Positions 35,321 to 48,669 of a stretch of DNA of 64,000 nt are shown piece by piece. The translations under genes and the position numbers were made by a program. The first letter of the stretch is position 1; every line of letters starts with the position of its first letter. The stretch is from positions 4,016,001 through 4,080,000 of the forward strand of contig JAMJFZ010003581.1 in assembly GCA_026225945.1 (NCBI GenBank), written 5' to 3'. Under the pieces are notes generated by a model. The model worked only from the letters and a program-made list of their open reading frames with translations. It was not told the origin of the DNA and searched no databases. This stretch comes from Cricetomys ansorgei (taxonomy: Eukaryota; Chordata; Mammalia; Rodentia; Nesomyidae).

Positions 35321-37935
35321 CTAAAAGGGGAAAAGAAGATGAGGTAAGTCATGGCTGCTATTCTCGATTCTAGTATAAAACCTAATGACAATAATCCTAT
35401 GGAATGTCTTAAAACTGAGGCTAAGATGGTGTTGAAGAAAAATACAGAACATGCTTGGCTCTTTGACAAGGACAGCCCTTCAGGACATCACAGAAGCATT
35501 TGTCAGCCATCTACCCCTGGAGATGAGAAATACTGTTTTTTCAGTTACTGCTGGGAAATGAGATGATGTGGACTTCAACTCGATGTGTGGTTTGCTGGAA
35601 AGAGTCCTGGAGGTTGTCTATCTTTGCCTCTGACTGATGAGGAGCAAATGTCTGGAAACGTGGGGTTCAAAGCACTCTGTCTGGTTGGAGGCAATAAAAA
35701 CAGGAAACAAGGGGTTGGGCTATGCACGCTTTCCAAGACTCTCTGGAATTTAAGTATTTTCTTTCAAAATCTGTTTATTATTTTAAGAAATTCATACCTG
35801 CATATAATAAATGTATTTTGAGCCAATCATCCCCATTCCCTTCAATTTATCCCCTGTCCTCCATTTTTCCCTACCTATTTCACATGTTCTGCCTTAAAAC
35901 GCCCTGAGTTCATTAGGTATTCTCTGTATGTGCACGGGTGTAGGACCATCTATTGGACATGAGTAGTATAGTGGTTTGAATGAGAATGTCCCTCATACAT
36001 CCTGGCATTTGAACACTTGGTTCTCAGTTGGTGGTGCTGTTTGAGAAGGATTAGGAGGTGTGGCCTTTTTTGAAGGAAGTATGTCACTGGAGGTAGGCTT
36101 TGAGAATTTAAAGACTCATGCCATTTCTAGTTCACTCTCTCTGCGCTTCCTGATTGTGGGTCCTCAGCTTCTGCTCCAGAAGGAGTACCTGCCACCTGCT
36201 GTCTCCTCTCAACCATTATGGACTCTAACCCCGTGGAACCGTAAGCCCAAATGAACTCTTCTATGATTTGCCTCAGTCATGTGTAGTAGTACGCTGATAT
36301 GTGAACTCACCAAGGACAACAAGGAGGCATAATCATAGGTGCAAATGATTCCAGACCTCAGCAGAGGGAAGCACTATCATGGGAGGTGCCATACTGGACA
36401 GTGGAACCCCGAGTGTCTGAGCTCAGGTGTTTTTATTGATTCAGAGCTCCTCAGGTGCAGATCATAAGCAATCAAGCAGCCCCCACAGAAATCCAACACC
36501 TGCAGACAATATGACATACCAAGACCTAGGCAGACCTCACCTAACGGTATACAAAACAATATTTTGTACATAACTAAAAATAAGCTAAAAATAAACTAAA
36601 ACATATATATATATATATATCCCAATTAGAACTGATCACATCACAGCTACTATTTAAATAGTTTTGATGAGAATCTAAAATGGATTAATAATGATGTTGT
36701 CATAATTCAATTTAAAATGGGACTAGGGCTTTTAAGCGTGACTACAACTTAACTTGTAACACAAAGTATCTCTCCTGTCTCTTCCTCCATGCGTCATCTT
36801 TCCTCTGAGAGTAGTGCTACTCTGAGATGTTTAAATTTCCAGTAGTCATCAACATATGAATACAGAAGGAAACAGTACTTAACCATACTCATCAGTCCCA
36901 GGCCTTGATGATCTCTGTGTGTGTGTGTGTGTGACTATGAACATCAAATCCCCCGTATTGCTTTATTAGCCCTGAGCACAATCCGGAGGAACTCAGATGC
37001 ATGGCCAGCTGCTACTCTCATCTTTTCACAGCTACTGTTGGATTCTCTTCATATTCATGATCTGCCCTTACTTTTTACGTTCTGTGGCTGCATTGTAACT
37101 CACCTTTGTGTTGAAGCACGTTGAAGGGCTTTAAGCCTTTAGGCTTGGCGACTATATCTGAAGAGTTTGGCTGCACAAAAGAACAAAAAAATAATTTATG
37201 CTCGGTAGCTAGCTGGAAATCAGCAGACTTGAAGGTCACTGAGGTTTGGTCCCTTCTTTATATCGGTTTGGGAATCTACCTCCCATGTTCCTATTAACAC
37301 AGTAATTTAAGGAATTGCAATTAAGGAGAAAAAATGTAGTCCTATTAATAGTCCTTAAAAATTTAAACATATAAAAAGTTAGCTACAGACTAAACTAAGG
37401 AGAAGGGTGGAGGCCGCTTTACTGTAGCTCATCAAAGGAAGAGCTGTCAACCTTAGGTGGACACAGAACCGTATCTGTGGGAGATAACCATGATTATGTT
37501 GATTGATGTGCCATCACTTGCTGGGCAGGGCACCCCGACTGAAAGAGTAAAAAGGTGAGCTGAAAACAAACTGTTGTGCTCTCTCTCTCTCCTTCTCTCT
37601 CTCCTTCTCTGTCTCTGTTTTCTCTGTCTCTCTCTTGTCTCTCTCTCACTTTTCTCTCTTTTCTCTGTTTCTCTCTTGTCTCTGTCTCTCTTTGTCTTTC
37701 TCTCTCTCTCCTGTCTCTCTTATCTGTCTGTCTTCTCTGTCTCTCTCTTAGCTTTGTCTCTCTCTTCTTTGTCTCTTTTCTATGTCTCTCTGTCTCTTCT
37801 GTCTCTGTCTCTCTCTTCTGTCTCTGTCTCTCTCTTCTGTCTTTGTCTCTCTCTTTGTCTCGCTTCTCTGTTTCTTTCTTGTCTCTGTCTTCTCTATTTC
37901 TCTGTTTCTGTCTCTCTCCCTCTCTCCCTCCCTCT

Positions 37936-37971
<36 letters not shown>

Positions 37972-40900
37972 GCCCCTGACTGTGATCAGCTGTCTCAGGC
38001 TCCTGCCACCTGGACTTCAGTGTAGCAAATGACCTGGAAATGTGAACCAAACAAGCCCTTTCTTCTCTGAGTTGCTTTTTTCCTGATGGTTTATCACAGA
38101 AACAGGAAGTGAAACTGGGACAATCATTTAACCAGGTAACAACAACTACAGAAAAAAAAAAAATCTAATTTTTACCACCTGGCTTGAATCACAATGGGGG
38201 AGGGCCATGAATGCAGAGGAAACAGTCCCTGGGTGACCGGTGCTGCCCAGAGACCTCCCTCACATCTGAAGCACACTACAGGACATGTCAGAAACAAGAA
38301 GAGATGCTGCCAGGCATTTGCACCTTGGCTTCTGTTTTATTTCTCTTTGGGATGTTTTTTCTGTCTTTGGTTTTCAATGAGGAAAACACTGACTTCTTGC
38401 TCTGAAGGGTGGGGAGTGCCCTGCCCCATTTCGTTCAGCGATGTGTGTTCTTTTCTGGAACTTCCTCCTCCCGAGACTACATAACATGACTTCTGGACCT
38501 GGAGTTACAGACGGTTATGAGGTGCCTAAAGTGGGTGCTGAGGACTGAACTCAAGAGCTCTGGAATACCAGCAAGTGCTCTTAACCATTGAGCTTCTCCC
38601 CAGCCCATTATTTTGTTTTTTGCTTTTGTTTTTATTCTGTGTTGCCAAAGGTAGACCAAACCCCTTATGTTTCAAGAGCTGGCCTTTAACTCCTGATTCT
38701 CTTGCCTACACTTCCCTAAACATCGACATCATAGCTGTTACCTTAGTTACTGTCCTATTGCTAGAAAGAGACAACATGGCCGAGTCAATTCTTGTAAAGG
38801 AAAACATTTAACTGGGGCCTTGCTTACAGTTTCAGAGGGTTAGTCCATTATCACCACGGTGCATGCCACGGCAGGCAGGCAAAGCGCTGGAGGAACAGCT
38901 GAGAGCTTCACCCTGATATGCGCGGGCAGGATCTGCGGTTGGCTTTTGAAACATTGAAGCCCGCCCCCAGTGACGCACCTCCTCCAACAAGGCCACGCCC
39001 CTTAACCCCTTAACTAAGCATTTAAACGTATGAGCCTATTGAGGCTATTCTTATTCAAACCACCACAGCTGTGTACCACCACACTTTATTTTGAAAGTCT
39101 ACTGTTTTAAAAGTCTACCCATGTAAGTTTGTGTACAGTTAAGCGGGTTGGCTTTTTATTGAATACGGAGATCTCTACCTTAGTAAACAAGGCAATAACG
39201 GGGTGGGTGTAAGCAGACATGGGAAGAGAAAGGAGACCCCGCACAGGCTGAGAATCAAAGAATCTTATGAATGAAGTCATGGAGGACAGGCAAAGCATGT
39301 TGTCACTTCCCTGTGCCCTATGTATGCTAAGGATTCCTCTCATTTTTTTTAACCTCTGTTTTTAATCTCACCTATATAGTACAGCCCAAAAACCACACTG
39401 ACATCTTGTTTGCAGATGCTGTCTTTGAACATTCTGGCTGCTACCAGTGACCGGTGACAGCCTGATGCTACATCTCCTGCACCCTGACACACCAGCACAG
39501 ATCTTGTAGGTTTCAAGCCTTCATATGCATTTGCCCAGACACCCCCCCTCTCACCCCCCTTACTCAGTAGCTCTTTATTTAGACACCAACCCTGGCCAGG
39601 CACATACCAAGTAATGATGACAGAAAAGCAAGGGCCTTGCACAGAAGTGAGCTTGCCACAGATGACATAAATGGGGGAAAATAGCAAACTGGTGTCAGAC
39701 TCGAAGGTCATTACCTTTGATGTTTGCTTTCCTGAGCTCAACGGAGTCAACTTTTTGGACAGAAGTTGTCGCAGCTGTCAGGGCGTTAAAAAAAAAAAAA
39801 AAAGGCTGAATAGAGACAAATGATCAGGTATCAACATACTAAGATGAAAAGCACCCTTGTAAACTGTTACTTAATGACATCACTTCTAAGCAACACTTCT
39901 AGACCATTGGTATAAATATCTAATAGACTGTTCTCATAGCCTCTCTTCCCGGAAGCGAAGCTAGAATTGAACATGACACAGCAGCATCAAACGTAATAAC
40001 ACACGGACAACTGTCAATAATCTCTGGAGTGAAGTTCACCAGTGGAGGAAAGGTTTCCTACCCATGTGTCTGGTAGGAACGTGGCAATCGTAGCAAAATT
40101 CCTGTCTGTAAATGGGTGGTAATATATGGCAAATGAGTTCATAATTAAATTTTTTTTTTTTTTTTTTTTTACTTTTAGTATTGATTTAGAAGAGGCATGT
40201 GATCCCCTGGAATGGCTGTTACAGATGTTTGTAAGTCGCCGTGTGGGTGCCGGGAACCGAACCCAGGTCCGCTGCAAGTGCAACTGCAGCCTCAGTAATA
40301 GAATCTTTTTGTCTTCTTACTAAAGCATCCATTACTGCCTTTACCTCTCCACATAACTCCTTGCTGCTTGGGAGGAAACAAGGAACATGGTTCTTTACCA
40401 TTTTTTTTTCCCTCTTATCTTTCACTAAAACTGATAATCTTTAGTTGAGAATTTTCTTTAATCTGAGAAACTACTAGTATTTGATAGCCTGGAAATTTGG
40501 AAGTTGGAGCCTTTCTGCATAGTTTAAAATGAATAAGCAAAGGAATTCAAGGTGCAAGATAGAATTCATTTTCTCAGCAAGCAATTCGACCCTTCAGTCA
40601 CAGCTGGAGCATACTATAAATTAGAAAGAGAGTTTGCTTGTTTGCTTGCTTGCTTTTGAAACAGGATCTCAGTGTTCTAGCTGGTCTGGAATTTCCTGTG
40701 TACTACAAGCTGGCCTGGAATTTGCAATCCTCCTGCCTCAGCCTTCTGAGTTCTAGGATTATAGATTCTTACCACTGCACCAGGCTTCGAAAGATTAAGT
40801 GCAAAAAGTCTTTCTCTTTTTCTTTGCTGTGATGCTCACTTTACTTGTGAATGAATCTATATAGCTCCATCACAAAGGGATTGCTTAGTTCTGTTGGGGA

Positions 40901-43900
40901 AGTTTATTTTTATTTTTGTTTAAAATGTTTTTATGCACTGTTGGGTGAGGGGCTAGCCTGTGTCTTGGCATTCTGTATTGTCTGCAGGTGTTGGGTTTCT
41001 ATCGGAGACGTTTAATTCCTTATGATCTGCACATGGTATCAGCAGAACAACTAAGACGTTCTGAATCAATAAAACACCTGAGCTGAGATGCTTGGGTTTT
41101 ACTGTGAGTCTGGCACTGGGCATGGTGGTGCTTCCCTCTGCTGAGGTCAGACAGGGTTTGCAGTTATGAATATGCTTTCTTGTCTTTCTCGTTGAACTCC
41201 ACAGCAGCATTCAACTACATTAGTTCCTTTGTCTTCTGGATGAGTCTGCCTTTTGTAAAATTACAGGATTTTATAACCACCTTGGTAGCCACCATGGATA
41301 TATAACAAGGGCCTTGGAACTGAAGGGGAAGTTTTTGAATATGCCTGCATTGGGGAATGAAGGGAGAAATGAATATTCACATACCTTATTATCCAAGAGA
41401 ATTCCAAAGCAGAAGATGGAAAATCCCTTTAACAACAACCAAAAGCAAAGAGTAAATCACGTGTGCTGCGTTATATTTTCTTTTCCAGGTAAGAAATCAT
41501 CTATAATCTCTATGATATAATTTTATCATGCTGTTATAACACCTAATGTTCTAATGTTGATTTTTTTTTCCCCACTTTTGGAGGTAAGGCCTCATGTTAT
41601 AACCTGGGATAGCCTGACACTTGCTACATAGGCCAGGCTAGCCACAAACTTGCAATTCCCTTTCCTCTACCCTCTGAGTGCTGGGATGACAGGGATACAC
41701 TGCATGCACAATTCGAACTTGTTTTCTTGTGTGCCCTCCCCACTGGCCTGTAGGCTTCTAGAAGGCAGGAACAGTGTGAGCTCTGCAGTGCCTGGGACAT
41801 CACAAAGCCCTCACAGATACCGTTCACAATGTATAGATGAACAAATGATTGAATGCGTGGAGCTGTGAGCTCATGTGGAACTTGACCCTCTGCTATAGTG
41901 TCATTCAAAGCCCTAAATAGCAGCCGACGGCCGCGGTGTCTCGGTCTTTAGACCAAGTATTTAACAAGCACCCATCACGTACCTGTGACAGCAACAGACA
42001 CTGAGGTTCAGCATCCCTACGGCTCAGAGGAGAATGGTGGCCTCTTCGAGTAACCGTCTCTTCAAGTACATCTCTCAGAAACCCTTGGCCAAGGCTTTCT
42101 TCCTCCCAGTCAGAGGATCTTTCATTTGTGCTTATTCAAATATCATGCCGCTCACAGGCCTGCCCTTCTTAGAGCTCTCAAAACTGTCACTGTCGGGTGT
42201 GTGCTCCCTGCGGCCACATCTCTATTACCACCTGAGCGTTCGCTTTTGTGTTGACTGGTGTAATGCCTTTAGGAAACTCTCTAAGCATTTGCTGAGTATG
42301 AGGTACCATGCCAGGTGCTAAGTTATCTCTCTGAATCCTCACAATTGAACTATAAATATTATTGTGGACCCCACTCATCCGCTGGGAGAAGTGAGGGATC
42401 GAGACATTAGACATACAGTTGGTATTTCAGAGAAAACACACCTGACTCCGGAACCCAAAAGTGTGTCTACCATGTCCCTAAGCCATTGCCCCAGGTGGTC
42501 TGGCATTATCTGCAATAAACCAGGACTGGAGACCATCTTCCCGATACATCAAAACCTAAGGATTATTCTTTTCATTTATTCCCAACACTCTGACTTGGAG
42601 GACATAAAAGCTGTCCTTACTAGTAAGGATCAGAAAGCTTTTTGTGCATGTAAAGACGAAATTGTAAGTCTTTTAGGCTTTGTAAGATACATAAAGCCTG
42701 TTGTAATTCCTGTTCTAGTGGAGAGAAAAGGGCCTATGTACTTTAATGGGCGTGGTTGTTCTGAGAAAATGTTGTTGACAAAATCTGGCTGTTGGTGTCA
42801 GGCTGCTGGCGTCTATTTATTAAATACCAGGGTCTTGATCTGTGTCCGTCAATGTCAACAAGGACGTCTGGCTTATTTCTCTTTCTTTGCTTTGTCAGAG
42901 ATTTGTTCGAGAGAATGAGGATCGAGTTAACCACAAGAGAGAGAAATGTTAGTTATTGTGGACTCTGATAGACTGAAACTCAGCAGTGGGTTACTGAGAG
43001 CGTTCAAGATCCTAGTTCGGCATGACACCAACTGTTGGGGGAAACGGATGGGTTTGTCTTCTCGCTGATTCTGTGTACTTTGTGTTTTAGACTTGCTGGG
43101 GCCAAGGAGATGAGGTCATCGTCATCCACCAACCCTAGGTCTCTAGACTTACTCCAATGACATGGGAACACAACTTGGCGTTCTTATTGTTCTTACCTGG
43201 AAAGCATTGAGTAAAGCAAAAAGAACATGCCAAGCTGGATTCTGGCTGTCCACCATTGTTCCTGTGCCAAAGCCCCAGGTGAGCCCTAGCAGTGGGGTCA
43301 GAATGAGGAGGCTCTTTCCCATGCGGATGGCAGTGGCCTTGTCATCACGACTCAGTCTTTCTCCAACCGCTGGCCTCCAGAGCTTCCTGAGGACCAGCAG
43401 CACCACGACCAAGTTCACACCCACAATAGTCAATGCAGGAACAGCGAACGCCAGGAGAGGTTTGCTCTCATCAGACCAGGTAAGCCAGCACGCACTGGTC
43501 CTTTTGTAGCTATTTCCAGGTTGAGTGACTGCAATGGTGACGATGGATATAAGAAGAGGGCACCCGTAGCCCAGGCAGAACCCAATAGCCATCATGGTGG
43601 GTACTGTCATGTGATGGAACAACAGGATGATTCGGTAAGCCAGCAGGATGCCAAGGACAAGCATCCAGAAGAACAAAGCCAGGTAGAAAAGGTGGGCAAA
43701 GAACACCGCAGCTATGCAGACGCCAGAGGGGCTGACGGTGGCATCCACGGTGGCAGCAATGATGAACCAAACATCAGCAACCAAGAGTGACAGGGCGATG
43801 TTCACCAGGCAAACATGGCGGGTGTATGAGGTTTGACTTTTCTTGGTTTGCTTCCAAAACAGAGACTCGATGATCAGGCATAAGATCAGACTTGCAATGG

Positions 43901-46900
43901 AGACACTTAGTCCTATATACGTAATCCATTTCACCACAGGGATGACTGAGGGGGGAACAAAGGGAGCCATGAGCATGGAGAAAGAGGTCAGGTGAGTGCA
44001 TCGGCACAGCACCGTGTCTGGAGTTTCATTAACGGGTTGGCAGCCTGCGTCGCTCCATTGCAAGTGACTGAAATCCCAAAACACACACTGAGGTTGGCTC
44101 AGGTTTCCCTCTATCTTGGAAAAGTTCAGGAAAATCTCACCGACGGAATGGTTTTGGATAAGTGTGGCTATCACGGGACCATTGACCCGTGCATTTCCTC
44201 TGTGGGTAATGGGTAGAATGTTCCCGAAGGTCAGTGAGGCCATGCTGATAATAGTCTTTGGGTGGGACTTCTGGAACTGGTCTGGTTCAATAAGCACGTG
44301 GCCTCGGATGGGCAGAGAGGCACCTTGTTGGGTCATTTCGACCTGGTAGTTGTAACCTCGTGTGCTTTGGACTGGGGTCACTGGAATCCCTTTCCAGTCG
44401 ATGAATTTTTGAGAAATATTAAGGGGCAGAGCAGTGGAAGGTATGAGGGGTGCTGATGTCTTCCAGTGTCTCCAGTAGTCGTGAGCCGGCATCCCTTTCT
44501 TCTTGTAATAAAATTGTCCAGTTAGTTATGGAGGTTGGATTCAGAATATGATCGGCTATGCTGATGACATCCTGAAACACAGAAATCAAAGTCAGTTTAG
44601 GTTTTTGGAGACAGGGGAGTTAAGAGAGGAATGATGTCTCCTATTAAGCATTAGGAAAATGGTTCTAGGGTGGGTGAGTTGAGGATCACAGTGAAATTCA
44701 TGAATTACACTCAGCTCTGTTACTGGATACAGAAGAAGTGTCTGGGCAAAGAAACGTGGGTCAGGATAGTGAAATACCTCCGTGGGTAAATGCATCTGCT
44801 TCCAACCTGGTGACCTGAGTTTGATTCTCAGACCCCACATGATTGAAGGAGAGATCCCACAATTGTCTTCTGGTCTCCATTCACGTGTTGTGGCATGTGT
44901 GTACTCACCCCCACATACACACATACAAACGTGATAAATAAAATGTTTTTGTTTTAAGTTTTTGTTTTAAGTTGGGTCCAGAGTGGTCGCCCCAAGTCAT
45001 CTGCAATCACAGAGGGTTTCTACTACAGCGTGGGTAAATAAGCATCCCACAACAAACAAGCATGCAGGCCTTCATCCCTCAGATGGGAAAGATGACGGAA
45101 GCAGCAATCACACTACAGCTCAAAGACAGAGCGCGACTTTGAACAACTTTCCCATTTTGTTTCTTTAGCAAACATTAGAATTTACTTTTGTTTTATCCTG
45201 CTATGTTTTATTTTATTTTATAATTATTCCTTAGATGCCTATTTTCTAAGGAGAGACAGAAAAGGGGTAGATCTGGATGGGGGCAGGGTTGGGGGAGCTA
45301 GGAAGAGTAGAGGGAGTAGAAAGTATAATCAGGAAATGTTGTATGGAAAGAAAACCATTTTTGATTAAAAAAAAAAGAGCTTGTGAATTCGTGTCATAGA
45401 TGCTCAGATTATAATTGGTGAGTTCGTGGGGTTTTGTTGTTGTTTACTGCATAAGAATTTTTATCAGCAATCCTTAAAATCTAGACTCAAGCAACAATTC
45501 AGTATTGAATTGCTGGCTGCAGAGATGGCTCAGATTCTGAGAGCACTTACTGCTCTTTCAGAGAACTCAAGTTTGGCCTCAAATTCACTCCTCTACCTCA
45601 GCCTCTCAAGTTCCAGAATTACAGGCCTGTGCCACCAGGGCTTGCATGACCATTTTTCTTTAATTGATTTTTTTGTATTTTGTATTTTGTATTTTGTATT
45701 TTGTAAAATGTATTCTAATTACTGCTTCCCTCATCCCCCCTCACCTCTACTCCCACCCAAATCCACACCTTTTCTTTCTCTCTCTCATTAGAAAACAGGC
45801 AGGCATCTAAGTAATAATAATAAAATAAAGTAAGATAAACATAAAAGCAAATAAACCAGAATAGGACAAAACAAACAAACAGAAAAAGAACCAAAGAAAA
45901 AGCACAAGAAACACACACAGAGGCAGAGACATACAGGTTCGTTCACACAGGAATCCCATAAAAACACAAAACTGGAAACCATAATACATACTCAAAGGAC
46001 CTGGAAGGGGAAAAGACAAACGCCTTGGCAAAGCATCAGGAGACAAAGAGCCTCCAAAAGTGCCACTGAGTTCATTTTTGTTGAGAACCCACTGCTGGGC
46101 ATGAGGCTTACCCTGGAGCATGGTGTGCATCCCAGGGAGGCCATTCTTACAGCAAATATTATCCTGCGGCTTTAAGTCAAATGCAAATATCTGAACTAAA
46201 CCAGCCAAGAGAAAAGAGTTCTTAAACTGTATACTGCTAAAGTTAGAACTTACAACCACAGATTTCAGAACACTGAGCACTGGGAGTATAGCTCAGTAAC
46301 AGAGAGCTGGTCTGGCAAGCATTGAGCCCTAGGTTCAATCCTCAATATGGAGTCTGGGAAAGAAATTAAGTGTGAATGACTGTGTTCAATATTGCAGAAG
46401 CCTACCCGTCCTGTAATCCTGAACCTTTCTTGACAAGCAGCCTGTTCGTGGCAGATTTGAATTTAGTCTGTGGATCCGAAGAGTGCACATTGTGGAAAAG
46501 CCAATGAATCTCACACAGTTACATGGCTTCTCTGTCTCTCTCACAAGTTCCCCCATCATCCAGGCTCTTACTACATCACCTAGAAGGTGTAGCATTTGAA
46601 GCAAGACCTTCAGCCTGGGTGTAGTGCTGTGTGCCTGTAATCATAGTGCTCGGAAGGCTAAAGCAGGATGGGTTCCAGGAGGTCAAGGCCAGTCTGGCCT
46701 ATATATTCCATGGCAGGCTAGCCAGAATGATATTGTGAGACCCAGTCTCAGAAAAGCTAAATAAAATAAAATTAAAAATAAATAAAGTGAACCCTCCGAG
46801 TGTAGACAGATCGTACCTTCAGTGTAAAGTTAGACACTGTTAGAGAGTGTGCCAGCGACAGGGATGAAATGTTGCTCAGAAGTGACACCACGGAAGCCAG

Positions 46901-48583
46901 ATTCCCCACGGTGGTGGATGGGCTTTGCTGAATGATGTTGGAAAGATTTCGCACCAAAGATGACACGTCTGCCTCTGTGATGTTGCCTGCAATCATATTG
47001 AAATTCTAAAAATAAAAAACAAAAATAAAAAAGATTAGGTTCTGAGGGGGAAAACAGAAATGCCTGCACATCATTAGACTTCAACCAGATGTCTTAGCTA
47101 GGGAGCAAACAGAGCAGTGTACGGGGGGGTAACTATACAGTACTGTCAATAACAATGGCAAATACTCTTGGTGACAACTGGATCCCAGGGGTAGGAGAAA
47201 GAGGCGGGCATCAGGCCTGCACTAGACCAGTACCCCAGCCCATGGAAAATCACATCACCCTTTAAAACGGTGGTTCCCAGCATACCAATTGAGCCCTACC
47301 AGGGCAGTGCGCATTTCCTCTGTCTTTATGGAAACGTTGTTCACCAACATTAGTAATATGGATAAGCTAAGAGCCTTTACATACAAGCCAATGGATGATC
47401 AGGCTTTTACTGACCTTACCCATCCCCCTCTGATTAGCAAGCTTTAGATAGGCTGATTGAAGTATCCAGCAAGCATAGGCCAGTGCTATTGGGCCTCTCC
47501 CTTGTGCTTCACCCTATTTTCTCCATAAAAACCAGCTTCCCCACACAATAGACTGGATTCTCACCATGGAGGTTTCCCTAGAGTCTGAGCTCCTTGGGTT
47601 GATGACTCTGTGCCACTTACCATCTCGGGAACCCCCCCACCCTGTACCCACAAAACCCACAAACTACGACAATAGTGATTCTTCTATTCTAGGCACTATG
47701 CTAAATGCTTGACAGTAATGTGCTGTTTGAGCGTCCTAAACTCTCTTTGAAGGAAGTGGTGTTATCACTGATATTTTAGCACTAAGGAAACTGGATCATG
47801 AAAAATTCTGCCAGAGACATTTTCAAAGACATCATAACCTCAGTTATGGAAAAGTGGTTAACCAGTGAGATTTGGTGACTTTGCAAGGAGTCCTCAGTCA
47901 GAAGCGGTAATGCCAGTGCCGAGCTCTGCCAGTACCAATCCTGTACTTCCTCCACGGGTGAGAAGATAGATGGACATGTGTGCCAGTTTGACAACTGGGC
48001 TTTGGTCAATCCCCACTGTGTCACTGGGTTTAGGGTCTCACTTCTCCCTTCAGCTCCTAATCTGCTTCTGCTATGCTGGGATAACATAGAAAGCAGCAAG
48101 TAGGGGCGTTCGCTTCCATCAACCCAGGATCCAGACCCAACCTCCCTGTTCTCAGTTGATTGCACTGTCTCTGCCTTCCCTCATATCCTGGGATCAACGA
48201 GTCCTACTGTTGCCTGTGTTCAGAACGGAGGAAAGGAAGGAGAGGGCAAGACTAGACTCCAGTGACTTCCCGCTCCTAGTTCACAAGTGAGGATATAGAG
48301 GGCAGAAAGGGAGAAATAGCTGTTTCTCTGGCTGGCATGGAAACTCTACTCGGTACAGAGGTCTGCTACAAAAACAGTGTCTGAGCCAGTCTGGAAAACT
48401 CTTCCCTGTGATTTGAATTGTCCTGTTCCTGACCATTTACCTCCTCTTTTGTTTTTTTTGTTTTTTTTTAAATACAAAGTTAGAGCAGAAGCTCCAGCAC
48501 TGGACTAGGAATCAAGTGACCCTGTTTCCATATCATCATTACTGTTATGAGATGGACCTCTGGCCGCTTGGTCTTTTGTTTCC

Positions 48584-48669
<86 letters not shown>

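Noticed and set aside
35351..35566. A plus-strand frame of 71 codons overlapping the last Adgrf1 intron.
   Set aside because: There is no homology that I recognise, no regulatory context, and it is antisense to the gene.
37574..38032. Two overlapping ~150-codon Leu/Ser-rich open frames.
   Set aside because: They translate a CT microsatellite inside an LTR and are low-complexity artefacts.
39349..39714. An open frame continuing straight through the donor after the LRQLL exon, with a segment (about 39400-39470) that first looked like the next tail exon.
   Set aside because: The true next exon, with PNSSDIVAKPKG and proper splice sites, lies at 37104-37170. The read-through peptide has no family similarity.
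42364..42918. A 184-codon plus-strand open frame in an Adgrf1 intron.
   Set aside because: It runs over a MIR fragment and a hAT/MER5-like fossil. It has no recognisable domain and is antisense to the gene.
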